Notes: generated by a model not told the origin, from the sequence alone. Numbered from the stretch's first letter, positions 1-11,700 are shown. The stretch is 64,000 nucleotides of DNA from Microglena sp. YARC (GCA_022414725.1 CM039465.1:37705390-37769389); one strand, 5' to 3'. Translations and numbers: made by a program.

Positions 1-82
1 AATGCCAAACGGGCACCATACCATGATAGGGGTGGGGGCAGTTTGTCTGCGTGTGTGTAGGTGTGGCCACCGGCCACACCGG

Positions 83-230
83 CTATCGTACTAGTATGAT
101 ATAATATGATATAACAATATTCGGACGAGCCGTCTCACCAGAATTTTGAATTTATTTGAAAAAATAATATTATTGTGACACTATAATAATATTAGTTTAT
201 ATTAGGTTTTCAAACACTATATTGCAGATG
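83..230. repeat. AT-rich dispersed repeat (family 1)
   Basis: The sequence resembles 1326-1480: both share a GGACGAGCC core, a CACCAGAATTT stretch and the run TATTGTGACACTATAATAAT. A partial relative of its left part occurs at 16730-16785. It is rich in ATAT/AATATT and can fold, but has no coding sign. Confidence 0.7.
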
Positions 231-420
231 GATGGCTGCCTACCTGTTGAACCTGCACCAGGTTGTGAGACACGTGGCAGCATACTGAAATGCAACAAGA
301 GTGGGGCGCCATTATCAAGGGCTCAGAAATTGAGTGGGGACATGCACTGAACGGTACTCGGGAGTTAACTGAGAGTGCGCGATGGGAAAATGCGCAGTTC
401 GGTGAGATAATGTTAACTGA

Positions 421-521
421 AGTACGGTGACTATAGCTAGCTCCGGCTTACGCTGTGGTGTCCTTAACTTCACATCCTGTGAGTAACTGTATTACTCGGA
501 TGTAACAATTTCAATTTCAAT
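421..521 (+). repeat. SINE/LINE-tail-like dispersed repeat (family 2)
   Basis: About 100 bp centred on TAGCTCCGGCTTACGCTGTG and ending in a TGTAACAATTTCAATTTCAA tail. Other copies are at 1088-1280, 34100-34316 and in the second segmental copy. The constant 3' end with a short TTTCAA repeat is typical of the 3' tail of a non-LTR retroelement or its SINE; no reverse transcriptase is seen nearby. Confidence 0.6.
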
Positions 522-1059
522 TAACGGAAGACTGGGCGTGCAGGCAACAACTGCCTGCTATGGGCCGGCTGATTACTGTCAATTTCTGTAACCAGTGCAC
601 AGCATTCTCTAAACGATACGTCGGACACATGCAGCTGTGGCAGTGCATAAGTGAGCAATTAGCTAGCGAGTCGATGCAACGAGAACCATTTATGTAGGTT
701 TCATCGGTTCTGTGCCGGGCGAGGGAGGCGAAGGTGGGGTATTGGTGTACTAATTGTATAGTTAATAGTATTTAGTTGATTATTTTATATAATGAATCAT
801 TAATTAATTATATACAATAATAGGTTTCCCTATAGTTCTGACAGGAATTGGCAACAGCAACAGGGGCCTAACGAAGGGGGAGGGGGCATGGCGACAGTTT
901 AGTAGCAGTTCCGCAAGAAATAAGCTATAGCAACGAGGTGCGCATGAGGGGAGCCAGCACGAGAGGTGGCACGCAAGACGTGTAAGCATAGCAAGACGCG
1001 CATGGGGTCGTGGTATAGATACACATAGTGCATTGACCCTGCCCCTCATTAGTAGTGGG

Positions 1060-1280
1060 ATGCACTGCGTTGTTGCTTCTGAAACTGGGTGAAACCCCCC
1101 TGTAGTGCGATGCATTGGCACGGTGTGGCCACGGTGTCTGGGGCTTCGGCCAGTGACACCATTTAGATATTATTTAATGGGGTTACGGTGACTGTTGCTA
1201 GCTCCGGCTTAGGCTGTGGTGTCCTTAATTTCACGTCCTTAGAGTGACTGCATTACTCGGATGTAACAATTTCAATTTCA
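1060..1280 (+). repeat. SINE/LINE-tail-like repeat (family 2), longer copy
   Basis: This copy aligns over about 220 bp with 34100-34316: a GGGTGAAA..CCCC stretch, then CACGGTGTGGCCACGGTG, the TAGCTCCGGCTTA core and the ATGTAACAATTTCAATTTCA tail. The shared 3' end and variable 5' end fit 5'-truncated retroposition. Confidence 0.6.
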
Positions 1281-1325
1281 ACTACGGTACATAGTGCATT
1301 GGCAAGAGCACTATATATGTAGGGG

Positions 1326-1480
1326 TCGGCTATGTTATATAATATTAGTGAATAAATAATATTATATAATATTAGCCGGACGAGCCATCTCACCAGAATT
1401 TCAAATTTATTAGAAAAACTGATATTATTGTGACACTATAATAATATTAGTTAATATTAGTTTTTCAAACACTAATATTA
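1326..1480. repeat. AT-rich dispersed repeat (family 1), second copy
   Basis: Homologous to 83-230. It adds a palindromic lead built from ATATAATATTAG before the GGACGAGCC core and ends in TTTTTCAAACAC TAATATTAG. Confidence 0.65.
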
Positions 1481-2504
1481 GTTGCCGTTCACTATACGTA
1501 TGGAAACACAACTGGACGTTATGACACCTTACAAAAAGTTAAGTATCTACGTTACAGCCGGACGACTTGTTTCGTTATTGAAACGTTACAAACATGTTAT
1601 ATGTGTGTCATACGTTATATACGTGTCCCTAAACGAGTTATGGAAACCCTTGAAATGTTATATATGTCATGAAAACGTCAAGGCGTTGATGCAGTTTTTT
1701 CGTTTTTGAAGCCCCCCCATTTCCATAGCTATTCTGGTTCCGGAGCCCGTCTCCGTTTGTAGCTATTTATAGCCATTTTCAAATTGGCTTCTTCCAACAT
1801 TCTAACTTCTTATTTAACTTGGCCGAGGATGGCCGAGCTTAAGTGGATCTAGGTCTGGTCTAGGTTTCCCCTAATACACACACACTCCATAATTTCAGAT
1901 GATTTAACCCCTGCACTACTGCTCACCCCCTCCACTCTCCAACAGCACCACTCCCTTGCCCCCCCCCCCCCCACCCACCCACCCACCCACCCACCCCCCT
2001 CACACACACACACACCACCATGCTCATACTCCCTCCTCCCACCAATCTGCCTACCGCTCTAGCGCTTTCTTTGCGGCGAGCTTTGATCATGCAGTAAGAC
2101 AAATTCGACCCACCTGATTGAACCTGCATCGCCTGCATCCAAGTTGCGAAGTGCTGATTCCGCGCAGTGGAACTGGAACCGGAACTGCGCAATAACAAAG
2201 CTAAACGCCTAGAGCTTCAGCTTTGCGCGCAGTTACCCGCTCAGTTGGACTTTCAAGCTTTCAAATAAAGCCGATTAGCCTACGCAAGTTAACTCGATGC
2301 ATGGCCTTCAATACATCTGTTTGGCCATGACCCGTAGGGGAAACAGTCTTTCTCTTATCAGGGAGCATCATTGGAATATTCGACATATGGGAATGTGATG
2401 TAGACCTCGAGAACAGCTACGAGGCTGCAGCGCGCACTCCCCTCTTATGTAACTGCCAGACAGGGTTTACCTTCTGTAATTCTACTAGAACCGGGCGAGA
2501 GTTA
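1481..2504. other. Non-coding stretch with CA/C-rich microsatellite
   Basis: 1490-1700 is an open frame built from imperfect CGTTAYA repeats and is not convincing as a gene. 1875-2020 is a CA- and C-rich microsatellite, including a run of 14 or more C near 1960. The minus strand from 2198 to about 2050 is open and ends in a Gly-rich read of the microsatellite; it could be a captured exon, but I do not recognise it. Confidence 0.5.
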
Positions 2505-3207
2505 CAGCTTGTTTCCAACCAGTTGGAGGTCCGGTTAAGGATTGTGTTTCGGGGGGTTTAGACTCGACCTCTAACCGGACCCTTAACTGGTTGGAAACAT
2601 TCCACCAGTTGAGCAGTCTTTTGCATCTGGCCAGGTCATCTCAAAATGGATCAACGTGTCAAATGCGCAGCGCAGCACTTCCTCGCTATCCAGACGCTGA
2701 TTTCAGCGTTTATCCCGCTCCTTGCTGATGCTGATGCTGTTGCTGCTGTTGCAGCTGTTGCAGCCGATGCACCTCAAATTGGCGTAGTTCTTCCTGCTGG
2801 CGCGGGTCCAGATCTAGAACACGCATCTGCGCCTGCCCCTCAGGAAGATCAGTCGAAAATTGCGTGGCAGGGACGGTGCCCTGCTGCTGCGAATCCATCT
2901 TGGTGAAACCGTGCGATCAATGATGAGTGTCCGAAAAAGAAAGAAAGGATGCGGCACTCCAAAGCAGCATGATTTTTAAGAGGCGCGCGCCAATTTCGTG
3001 ACGTCACCAGATCTAATGCAACAACCGACTTTAACCGCCCCTCAACTTTCTTCAACGGCGGGGGGGGTGCGCCGTTGCACTAACCGGGGCAGTTGGTCTT
3101 TAACCGGACCTCAACTTTTTGTGTTTCCGACCAAACACCGGTTAGCGCCGAAAATAACGAATTTAACCGCCGCTCAACCGGACCTCCAACTGGTTGGAAA
3201 CAAGCTG
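2505..3207 (-). mobile_element. TIR element A (MITE-like), copy 1, with captured exon
   Basis: The two ends are inverted copies of CAGCTTGTTTCCAACCAGTT over about 30 bp. Related inverted stretches rich in CCGGTTA lie inside both ends. It is preceded by TTA, but the right flank reads GATTA, so the target duplication is unclear. There is no transposase, so it is non-autonomous. The middle carries minus-strand sequence that looks like a host 5' UTR and first exon (see 2710-2898). Another copy is at 20702-21405, and an inverted, shortened copy is at 23237-23843. Confidence 0.8.
2710..2898 (-). pseudogene. Captured first-exon fragment inside TIR element A
   Basis: The frame opens MDSQQQGTVPATQF and runs about 62 residues through a charged, Leu-containing segment (LDLDPRQQEELRQF) into a Gln/His-rich coiled-coil-like tail encoded by CTG/CAG repeats. 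All three copies of the element keep the ATG and the sequence just before it; the inverted copy (ATG at 23542) has lost the middle. The composition looks like a real N-terminus rather than chance. The LDL..LR..L pattern faintly recalls the first helix of prefoldin subunits, but that is only a guess. It is probably not expressed as a full protein. Confidence 0.45.
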
Positions 3208-3212
3208 GATTA

Positions 3213-4224
3213 GGGTGGATTCCCATTGGACTGGATGGGTAAAGTCGGTTGTAGTACTGGATGGGTCGGTATTTGTCGGTTGGGCCCTTTGGATGGGTCG
3301 TTGAGCTCTTTGGATGGTTCGTGCATCCGTACACGGCCACCCATCCAAAATGCACTCCCATTGCAAGCGACTGGATGGGTGCAGCAATACACGCATGTAC
3401 CACCGGGAACCTTCGCAGGTACTTTCAATCAATAGTCGCAAGAAAAGACGGATCGATCGTTGACAGTTCAATTTCTTGCGCTGATCCATCCTAGATCCAT
3501 CTATTCCTCTTCTCAAGACCGCACTCCGCGACCTGAAGTCATACCTCGCGGCGTCCATTTCTTTCTTTTAATCTTTCCACGCGATGAGCATGTCAGCCAT
3601 GGAGCTATTCCGATCTGCTGCTGCCTCGCCTGCTCCCTTGCCTGCTGCCTTGCCTGCTGCCTTGCCTCCTGCCTTGCCTCCTGCCTTGCCTACTCCTTCG
3701 GAGCTTAGGGGGTTGTCGTGCTGCTGCTGTTGCACAAACTGATGTTGAGTCTAACTGTACAATCCTGACTTGGGTGTGCTCGTATGGGCATAGGAAACAG
3801 CTGAGGGAGCTGGAGAAGTTTGCGTCGAATGGAGAAGAAATTGTTAGAATGTCCCAGATTCTGTCTTGCTCCAAGATGATCTGTGATCCAAAAGTTCGGA
3901 AACTCCTGGCTAATGAAACTAGCAGGTCGGTTGAAGAAAGCAATACGCGTCAGTTGCGCGACCGTCGCCGGATCAATGCCGGACTGTGCCGGAAGGAGCC
4001 GGATATTTTGCGACCCATCCAGAGCCATCCAACCCACACCTCGGTCGAGGGCCTGGATGGATTTTGGCTTTTGGATGGGTCGTCTGGATGGGTATTTCGT
4101 CAGTACATCCGTACAAATACGAACCATCCAAAACCCCTATGGGAAGGTAAACACTGGATGGGTCGTCGGTTATCCGTACTTAACGACCCATCCAGACCCA
4201 TCCTGCCCCAATGGGAATCCACCC
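3213..4224. mobile_element. TIR element B (MITE-like), copy 1
   Basis: The ends are inverted copies of GGGTGGATTCCCATTGG, and TTA stands directly outside both ends (3210-3212 and 4225-4227). A 3-bp TTA duplication fits the PIF/Harbinger type. Subterminal regions hold many copies of TGGATGGGTCG in both orientations, a likely transposase-binding array. The central 580 bp contains open stretches, including a frame around 3774-4000 with a Lys/Arg/Glu-rich segment that may be captured host sequence; no transposase is present. Confidence 0.8.
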
Positions 4225-4227
4225 TTA

Positions 4228-4917
4228 GGGTGGATTTCCATAGGCCGTGGATGGGTGCAGTACTGGATGGGTCGCTAAATCGGTTTACTTTCGGTTACGT
4301 CTCGTGGATGGGTCATGGATGATTCGTGCATCCGTACGCAGTCGATCATCCAGTTCCCCTTCTGTGGAAATGCGGCATGGATGGTTCCGCAATGGCCGGG
4401 TGGGCCGGGTGCGATACCTTGCGCTGGAGCTATTGCTGCACGACAACTTTTCCGGAGGGGAATGATCGTCTGGGCATCCACTGTTGCTTTAAATGCCGAA
4501 GAATCTTAAGATGCATAATGTCTCGGGTTTCCGTTCCTCGAATCAGATCTGGCGCGATTCGAAATTTCGGGAAGTGAAACCAGCAGAGGGAGGTCGCAGA
4601 TTTCGTGACGACAAACTAGCTGATGGAATTGAAACTAGCAGGGGGAGGTCGCAGATTCCGGGGGTGGGGGGGTGGGGGGGGTGGGGGGGGGGGTCAAACT
4701 GAGGAAGGTCGCAGATTTCGTGAGGTCAAACTAGCAGAGGGAACGAGAGGGAATTGAAACTGGTAGAGGCAGGTCGCTAGAGAAACCGGCGCCGGGCTGC
4801 GCCGGGCTGCACCGGAAAGTTTGCGACTCATCCAGACTCTTCCAATCCACCCCTCGGTCGATGGCAGGGATGGATTTTGCCATCTGGATGGGTCTCGTGG
4901 ATGGGTGTTTCGTCGGT
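4228..4917. mobile_element. TIR element C, truncated copy
   Basis: It starts GGGTGGATTTCCATAGGCC directly after a TTA and shares the TGGATGGGT subterminal arrays of element B. Its right end is missing: the segmental duplication boundary falls inside it. The full version is at 22427-23233. Confidence 0.75.
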
Positions 4918-7049
4918 TTGGATTATGGATACAGCATCACACAGGTGGCCGTAGTGCCATAGATACAAGTACTGCTTATTCTTGGGGCGATGCGTAGCAG
5001 CTTCTAGACAGCTCTCTTTCTTCAATATTGAGCAAAACATGAGACTAGATAGTGTGTCTGAAGGTGACATGACAGGCATTCCAATGCAGCTGCAAGCAGC
5101 GTGTTTCTTTCCAGCTATGAGCAGCAGATTCTAGGCAGCTCCTCTGACTGGCTATTCAGCCTAACTTGACGCAACCTACTGCACCTTAAAGCTGACATAA
5201 CCAGCTGGAATAATTTGGAGTAGCTCAGTGGCCAGCTCAGGGAGCTGGCAAGAAGCTGCTATGAAAAGCCGAAAAGAAAACCCCCGGTTGCAAGCTTTGG
5301 ACTTGACCCAGTGCCTGGCTAATAGAGCTGGATGGAAGCTGGAACATGTAGCCCAAAAAAGAAACAGTAGATGCAGGGATGCACCCATGCAGCCTCGGTT
5401 TAGGAGGCATGCTAAGATACATCAAAGTTCTAGGAAGTACAGGTTTTAACCAATGACGACATAAACAGGTTTTCCAACACCATGAACACCTGTTAAAGAA
5501 TCTGAACAAGGTGCTGGCTGATGTAGGCTGGGAGGAGGCTTTCAAGCTACTGGCAGGCAGCAGTTTTGGGCAGCTCCCCTGGCTGGCTAACCAGCCAAAC
5601 CTAAAGCAACCTAGTGCACCTTGAGAGTAACTGTGGCAATCACATTTTTGCCTCGTAGACAAGGACATGAGGTACAACATGCATGGCAGCTCGTTGGTAT
5701 CCGAGGCTCACGACACTTACCATGTCAATTGCATTTCTGTCTGTTTTCTTTTCGGCCATTAGCAGCAGCTTCTAGGCAGCTCTCTGAGCCAGCCACAGGG
5801 CCAATCCTCAAGACTTCAGCAGTGCTAGAAAGCTGATTACGTCAACTTCAAGGTGCTTTTAGCACAAACGCTAAATTGGTGAATTATGTACCTTAGTGTT
5901 TTGGGGTGGCACAGTAGAGCCTCCGAGCCTTTTTTTGGGGGGGGGGGGGGGGGCACCCTAGATGTACATAAAGCACCATGGTGCTGCGTAGCGACAGCGG
6001 TCCATGTCCTTCAAAGCATACTGGTTAGCCGACGCAGACAGCAAATCCTCATGCCTTTCAATCAGTGATTCGCTGACGTGTCATCCTGGTGTACACTAAG
6101 TTCAGAACGTGTCAACTGAGGTGGGGGTGGGGATCCGCATACAGTCAATTATGCATTTCAATCACTGATTTGCTGACATGTCATCAGGTAGTGGGCATGG
6201 GTTTTCCTAAGGATTTGAGCAGACACATTAAAAATCGTGGCGTCCCATGCCCAGGTGTAATATTTGGAAGATGGAAACATTAAAAATCGTGGCAGCCCGA
6301 TGCCCAGGTGTAACATTTGGAAAGTTGGAAACATTAAAAAGCGCTCGTGCACAATATTTTGTGGTTACGAATATCCCTGAAACTGGCCACCAGTTATCCA
6401 GGGCAGATAGCCTGAATAAATTATATTCAGTACGGGGAATGTATCCGGGTAAAAGGAAAACTGAGAAAAGACAGTTGCGTTATTTTACATTGCTCTGGAA
6501 GCACAATCATGTGTCGTACCAAACAGATAGAACGACGGAAAAAATGAATCAGTAGGTAATAGGTAGTGCATAGTTAAAGTAATATTGCATATATGGGCAT
6601 AAATAATCAGGTTTTGGGGTTTCCTAGTACAGTGGTCCACTAGTAGCACATCGTTTTTGGCGGAACCCTCTCTTCAAGGGGGCGGGAGCCCCCATGTTTA
6701 CCCATTTGTCCTTCCCTGCGTCCCACCGACTGGCTACCGTCTGACCGTGCTGAAGCCTGACACGTCAGCCAACGGTCTCGTAACTAACTCGCTTCCGTTG
6801 CCACCTGTCGCTCAGTCGCGATCACTCTCCGCCATTTTTTAGCGTCGCATGCGACGCTGCATAGAACTTGTCAAAACATGAGTACCCAGTCAGATGCAAT
6901 CCTCGTCTGAACTTCTTCCAATCAGGTGTCCAGGTTGATAATGGAATCGAGCTTATTTTAGTGTGTGGCCTACTCATCAACCTTCTAGAAAGACTTGGGA
7001 GTGCATTCACAGCACTACCAAGTCTTTCCAGTGCTAAGTTAATAAGGCC
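4918..7049. other. Gene-free block of dispersed and local repeats
   Basis: 4975-5850 holds several pieces of dispersed family 3 (AGCTGCCTAGAAGCTGCT-like and CAGCCAAACCTA-like blocks; see 37615-37745). 5936-5955 is a G run. 6050-6190 has a roughly 100 bp direct repeat. 6226-6345 has three copies of a unit of about 53 bp starting ACATTAAAAATCGTGG. 6640-6870 is dispersed repeat family 4, inverted relative to 35215-35375. I see no supported gene here. Confidence 0.55.
6640..6870 (-). repeat. Dispersed repeat family 4
   Basis: The reverse complement matches 35215-35375: the palindrome GCGTCGCATGCGACGC, a CAACAGGTGGCAACAG-like block, TTAGTTACGAGGCCGTTGGC and a block rich in CGGTCGGTC. About 150 bp is shared with many substitutions, so this is an old family. 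Confidence 0.65.
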
Positions 7050-7127
7050 TCACAATTTAGAGGTCCTAGGGGGCCTCGCCCTCAACAATGTAAGTATAGG
7101 TCCTAGGAGGCCTCGCCCTCAACGATG
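7050..7127. repeat. Tandem duplication of the pherophorin 3' end
   Basis: The last codons and stop of the pherophorin frame (GAGGGCGAGGCC plus CCTAGGACC on the minus strand) are present twice in a row about 38 bp apart, so a second short gene-end copy lies just downstream of the stop. Confidence 0.7.
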
Positions 7128-7767
7128 GAAGTAGCACAGCAGTTGTTACTGAAGGCATCGCCGTTGAAGAAGGCATACCACAGGTTGCCCTTGGGCAGGA
7201 AGTACGCGGATCAATCGTCGGTGGAGTCCTTCAGGGTGACAACAACAAAGGAAGCATGTGACAATTTCGTTACGTTGAAGACCTTGTACTCCTCAGCCAA
7301 CTCGGGATAATCCTCCGGGAACGCACTAATGGGAACAGTGATATACTTGTTCTTCTGGTACACAGGGGAGACAGGGATGTCATCAACGGTGATGGACTTG
7401 ATGTAGCCCTGGCACTCATAGTTCATGACAATCTCAATGTTGTCTAGACCCATCTCACAGCAGTGCATGGGCGCACTGCCAGACTTGGGCTCAACAGGCT
7501 CAAGGCACTCAGTGTCAACAATGCTGAAAGCAAACACCTGGTCGACCAGCCGAACATTCTCAACCATGAAAGGAGCGCCCTGAATTTTGACGCCGTCCTC
7601 GAATCCACCGTTCAGATTGGAGTTTCCAGGGAAGCAAGATTGGGGGAAGTCAACAGGGCTGGGGTGACTGATGATGGGGACAGGGGGAGAGGGGTGGGTG
7701 GGAGGGGGAGGGGGAGGAGGAGAAGGGGAGGAGGTGGGTGGGAGGGGGAGGGAGGGAGGGAGCATAT
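7103..7767 (-). pseudogene. Pherophorin pseudogene, C-terminal part
   Basis: Read from 7767 down, the frame starts in a proline-rich rod (PSPPPPPPPTHPSPP) and enters a Cys-containing domain with the pherophorin pattern: PMHCCEMGLDNIEIVMNYEC, then Tyr-Gly/Lys-Ser-Ile, and near the end LWYAFFNGDAFSNNCC. Pherophorins are secreted hydroxyproline-rich glycoproteins of the volvocine extracellular matrix, with two such domains around a rod. The frame is broken by an in-frame TGA (7211-7213, CGA-to-TGA type), after which coding similarity continues unchanged to a TAG at 7103-7105. The N-terminal part is at 12758-13667, separated by a retrotransposon. Read without the insertion, the rod frame is continuous across the insertion site. 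Confidence 0.85.
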
Positions 7768-7772
7768 GATAG

Positions 7773-8011
7773 TGTTATTCACGTGCTTTCCCGGATCAAC
7801 TAGAGTGACTTAGAGTGCACAGGACTCCCGCCCTGTTGCACTATACTGTAGTGCCGCTGCCAGCTATGGCACGGACTCTACAGTCCGGTACCCTGCTATC
7901 TTGCTACATTTCCCTAGCGCACTTTCCTAGTGCTTATCAAGTGTAATCATTCTATACCTTCACTGCTTCTACTATGTCTCTGTGCTTCGCACATAACTAC
8001 GGAAATCAAAA
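7773..8011 (+). repeat. 5' LTR
   Basis: It starts TGTTATTCACGTGC and ends GGAAATCAAAA, and matches 12500-12752 almost throughout; the 3' LTR has extra short insertions near 12609 and 12627. No clear tRNA primer-binding site starting with TGG follows at 8012. Confidence 0.9.
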
Positions 8012-8539
8012 TGTTACGGCCCTCTCGCGCTTGATTGGCCTTCGCTGCGGTACTGCGCCGAGCAAAGGACATTTTGATTGTTGCCTTGCTCTAATATCAA
8101 CTTTCGAAAGGACGAGTAGGATAACTCTCCAACCCCGTGACATTGCCTTCCCCCGTGCGGAACTATCTTTGTGCAAGTATCATCCGCATCCGGATCGATT
8201 CGCTCCCCTGAGCAAACAAGCTGTCCTACAGCCGTCATCAAGACAACAACCCCCCACTGCGCCCCCCCCCCCCCCACCACCACCACCCTCTCACAACCCG
8301 TTGCCCCGCAACCTCCGCCGCTCTCAATCGCCTCCCCTACCCTCCCACATCCCGTTGCCTGGCAACCTCCGCCGCTCTCCACCGCCCCCTTTTCATCCAA
8401 AAACCCTACCTTACCTCATCCCCGGTTTCTTCACCCAAAACTAGATCAACTCTTTCCCCACATGCTTGTTCTGTCACCCTCCCATAGTCGTCCCGTTCCT
8501 CCCAACCTCCATCTTCTCTTATCGCCGCCGCTCACCAAG

Positions 8540-8740
8540 ATGGATATGAAGCCATGCTCCCAGTTCGACGGTAAGGGTGACCCCGCCACCTTCTCAACCT
8601 GGTACATGGAATTAGTCAATCCAATGATGCGCAACATCTGCAAGTTCTCCGTGCTCGACGGGTACAAAGACACTACCCCCGCAATGGAACTTGTAGATGG
8701 CATGCATTATCCCTCGATAACTCACTCGATCACAGAATAA
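8540..8740 (+). pseudogene. Gag N-terminal part of the LTR element
   Basis: From the ATG at 8540 the frame reads SQFDGKGDPATFSTWYMEL and then FSVLDGYKD, the start expected of a copia-type Gag (UBN2-like: F-G-x-W near the N-terminus, then a V-x-L-x-G block). It stops at 8738-8740. Gag-like sequence (SLDHRITVFSNF onward) continues in the next frame from about 8692, so a frameshift lies near 8680-8700. Gag would form the particle that packages the element RNA. Confidence 0.6.
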
Positions 8741-8742
8741 CT

Positions 8743-11700
8743 GTGTTCAGCAACTTTGCAGCCATGGAGCATATTGCCAACTCCCTTAACCCATCCATTG
8801 CTGCAACACTGCGAGACAATACCAATAATGCTGCTTTTGCACTGCGATATCTGCGGAAACAGTATGGATCGGGATCAAGCTTTAGCCCTACTCTCCCGCA
8901 ACCATATTCTACAAGTCTCACCCAACTGAACCTTTCCCGACACTCAATCCATCGCCGTGCAGCTCCTCTCTCCAACAGCACTCCAAGAAAGTCACCTGCT
9001 CCGCCTCCACCGCCACATGTGGACGCTCCAGCACCACCGCCAATCAAAGCCTATGGCTACAACCCCCTTGGACCTCTGTCCCCTGGATGACGCGAAGCTC
9101 TTGGCATCATCTCTCCACCGGAGTGCGCACCAAAACTGGAGAAGAACCCCGACTTCTTCAAGGATATCCTAGAAGGTCGCTTCAAGACGCCAGCTGCTCC
9201 TCCTGCAACCCAATAAAGCCCTGCTACAGAGCTGCGGCCCACTGCCACTGGACTCCCCTCATGTGCAGGAAAGGAGTTCTGGATCGGCGACAACATGACT
9301 GCAGAGCAGTCACAGGATGTCCCCCTGGGGGACACATCCCGGACTGCACCGCCATCTGAGGAAGCTTCCACTTCCCAACCCCCTAGATGGTATCCAGAAT
9401 GGAAAGAAGATTTGTTCAAGCTCAAAGAAAAACTGGACCAGGGTGAGACACCAACATCCATGTCTTACCCAATTAATAGTCATGTACTCCACACTGGCTC
9501 AGAGGTAGGAAATGCCCCCACTCTGGAGAACACCCACAGTAGTGTAGACCAAGAAGAAGACCATGCTACCGCCCCTGATACAGATACCCCTGAACCCCCC
9601 TCCAGCAGGATGATACTTTGCAACTACCCTGCACAACCTCTAGCCAATAACTGGGCACTTAGCTCTGACTCCATCCACCATCTGACCTATAACAGATACT
9701 CCCTCATCAGGATCACAGTTCTTGCCACACCAGTTCCCATCTTCTTCCCTGGAGTTGATGAACTCGTAATGTGCTCCCACACAGGCACAGCAGTTATTGA
9801 GGCCAAAGATGGCCTAGTCATGACGCTCAGAAATGTTCACATCTACCCTCTCTACCATGATCCTATCCCTTCCATAATTCCCCACAATGGCATACCCATG
9901 CATCTCATGAGTATCCCAGCTATGATGAGGCATGATGATGACCTTACCATTTCTCTGAATGACTGTCAGGCCACCCTATGCCTTCCCTACCAAGAAGAAG
10001 TTGAGCCTGGACCCTCCTACCAGCCTGTATTGTCATGCTGCACCAGTGCTAGAGGTGAAGTGTATGTTGAAACAGACGTGTTCTACCCAGGGTAATTCAA
10101 AGCGCGCGCTTTTGCGCTTTTGAGCGCTGACTTTTTGGCCCCCTCTGCGCTTTAAGCGCAGTTTTTTGCACCCCCCTGTGGGCGCAGCAAGCAATTTTTG
10201 CGCTTTTTGCACTACAAAGCGCAGTTTTTTTGTTTTCAAGTGCGCTGGCCAATTTGGCCATTTGAAGTACCCTGGTTCTACCCCAGCCATTCAGATCACC
10301 CAGACCACGACAGCCCAGAGGACCCTTGGTACCTCAACCCTAACGCCATGGTTTACCATCTATCCTCGGCAGGACGGGCCAAATGGAGACACCGGTTCAA
10401 AGAATCTGCAGATCGTCACCATGCACCACCCTCTCCTCCTCCTCCTCCTCCACCTCCTCCTCCCTCTCCTCTTCCCTCAACTCCCTCACCACCGTCATCT
10501 CTCTCTCCTCCACCATATCCTCCTCTCCCTCCTCCACCAGATGCACCCTCCTGCTCCCTAGCTATCACATTCATGCCAGCTGGTGCATCCAGGAGGTATG
10601 ATCACAGGCAGCGTCAGATCAACTCAGCAATGACATGCTGGAACTGTGGAGGCTTTGGACATAGCTCTCTTGACTGCACCTCAGCAGATACAAACTTGGC
10701 TCACAGGCCACCACCTGTAGTGCCACCCGTAGAGCCACCTGTCGTGCCAACAGTAGTCCCACCCTCTGTTGATCATAACCCTAGCAATCAGAGGCAGAGA
10801 AAGAGACAGAATCACCCTAGCACCCAGAACACTGCCCCACCTGCTCCCCAACCTGCCCCTCTGTACCTTTACTGGTCAGGCTGCTACAATGAAGCACGGT
10901 TTCCCCACAATAGTACAGACCAGGGAGAGGAGACAGACTTCAGAGAACAGCTAACCCACCTGAAAGAATCCATGCACTCAGATACAGACTTTAGAGAAAA
11001 GCTAGCTCACCTGAAAAACCAAATGTTGGCAGTTTACTCAGGTAGATATCCCGCCAGATCAGCCCAGCCACCAGTAGTGCCAACAGTAGTCCCACCAGTA
11101 GTGCCACCAGCAGTGCCACCTTTAGTGCCACCAGTACAGCCACCAGTAGTGCCACCAGTAGTGCCACCAGTAGTCCCACCAGTAGTGCCACCAGCAGTGC
11201 CACCTTTAGTGCCACCAGTACAGCCACCAGTAGTGCCACCAGTAGTCCCACCAGTAGTGCCACCAGCAGTCCCACCAGTAATGCCACATGCACTGCCACC
11301 TACAGTGATGGACCTTGCACAGACTTTTTCAGGCACACCCCTGTACGGAGAGAGCCCACATACCCAAACCATGACACCATGGGGGATCACAGACTTCTCA
11401 CCAAGCACCACCCCTCCCACATTCGAACCATCATCAGACAATGACATGGAAAACAAAAGCAACATGCCTGTAGTTAGCTACACCCTAGAACAAAGTGAAG
11501 GATACTATCCCCTAGGAGATCTGATGCAAATCCTGGAACTCATGATCTCATTACCTACCCCACCCTGCATAATAAATATGCTCAGGGTTCCCCTGTATAC
11601 CTTGATCACAGACTTCTATGCCAGGTACAAGCACCTCAGATCCCTCACCAATGCCCCATGGAGAGCACTGGACATGCCCACCCATCCTGCCCATGTCCTC

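Larger units (their letters stand above)
1..4917. repeat. Long segmental duplication, copy 1
   Basis: Nearly every base is repeated in the same orientation at 18197-23112, with only scattered substitutions and small indels (for example at the C/G runs near 1962 and 4660). The copy is already in progress at base 1, so its left limit lies outside the window. It ends inside a TIR element at about 4917, where copy 1 changes to unrelated sequence while copy 2 continues. Both copies hold the same nested elements, so the duplication is younger than those insertions. An assembly artefact is possible but less likely, because the 13.3 kb between the copies is unique. Confidence 0.95.

Noticed and set aside
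1482..1709. Plus-strand frame of 75 codons (also at 19679-19906)
   Set aside because: The underlying DNA is a string of CGTTATA-like imperfect repeats; it is preserved in both copies only because the duplication is recent.
3774..4322. 182-codon frame in element B as an active transposase
   Set aside because: No catalytic motif, and its C-terminal half is the translation of TGGATGGGT subterminal repeats; at most the first 80 codons are captured coding sequence.
7463..7813. Plus-strand frame of 116 codons
   Set aside because: Antisense of the pherophorin domain and its proline-coding tract.
11034..11465. Minus-strand Gly/Thr-rich frame
   Set aside because: It is the antisense of the 15-bp V/P-coding minisatellite in the LTR element.
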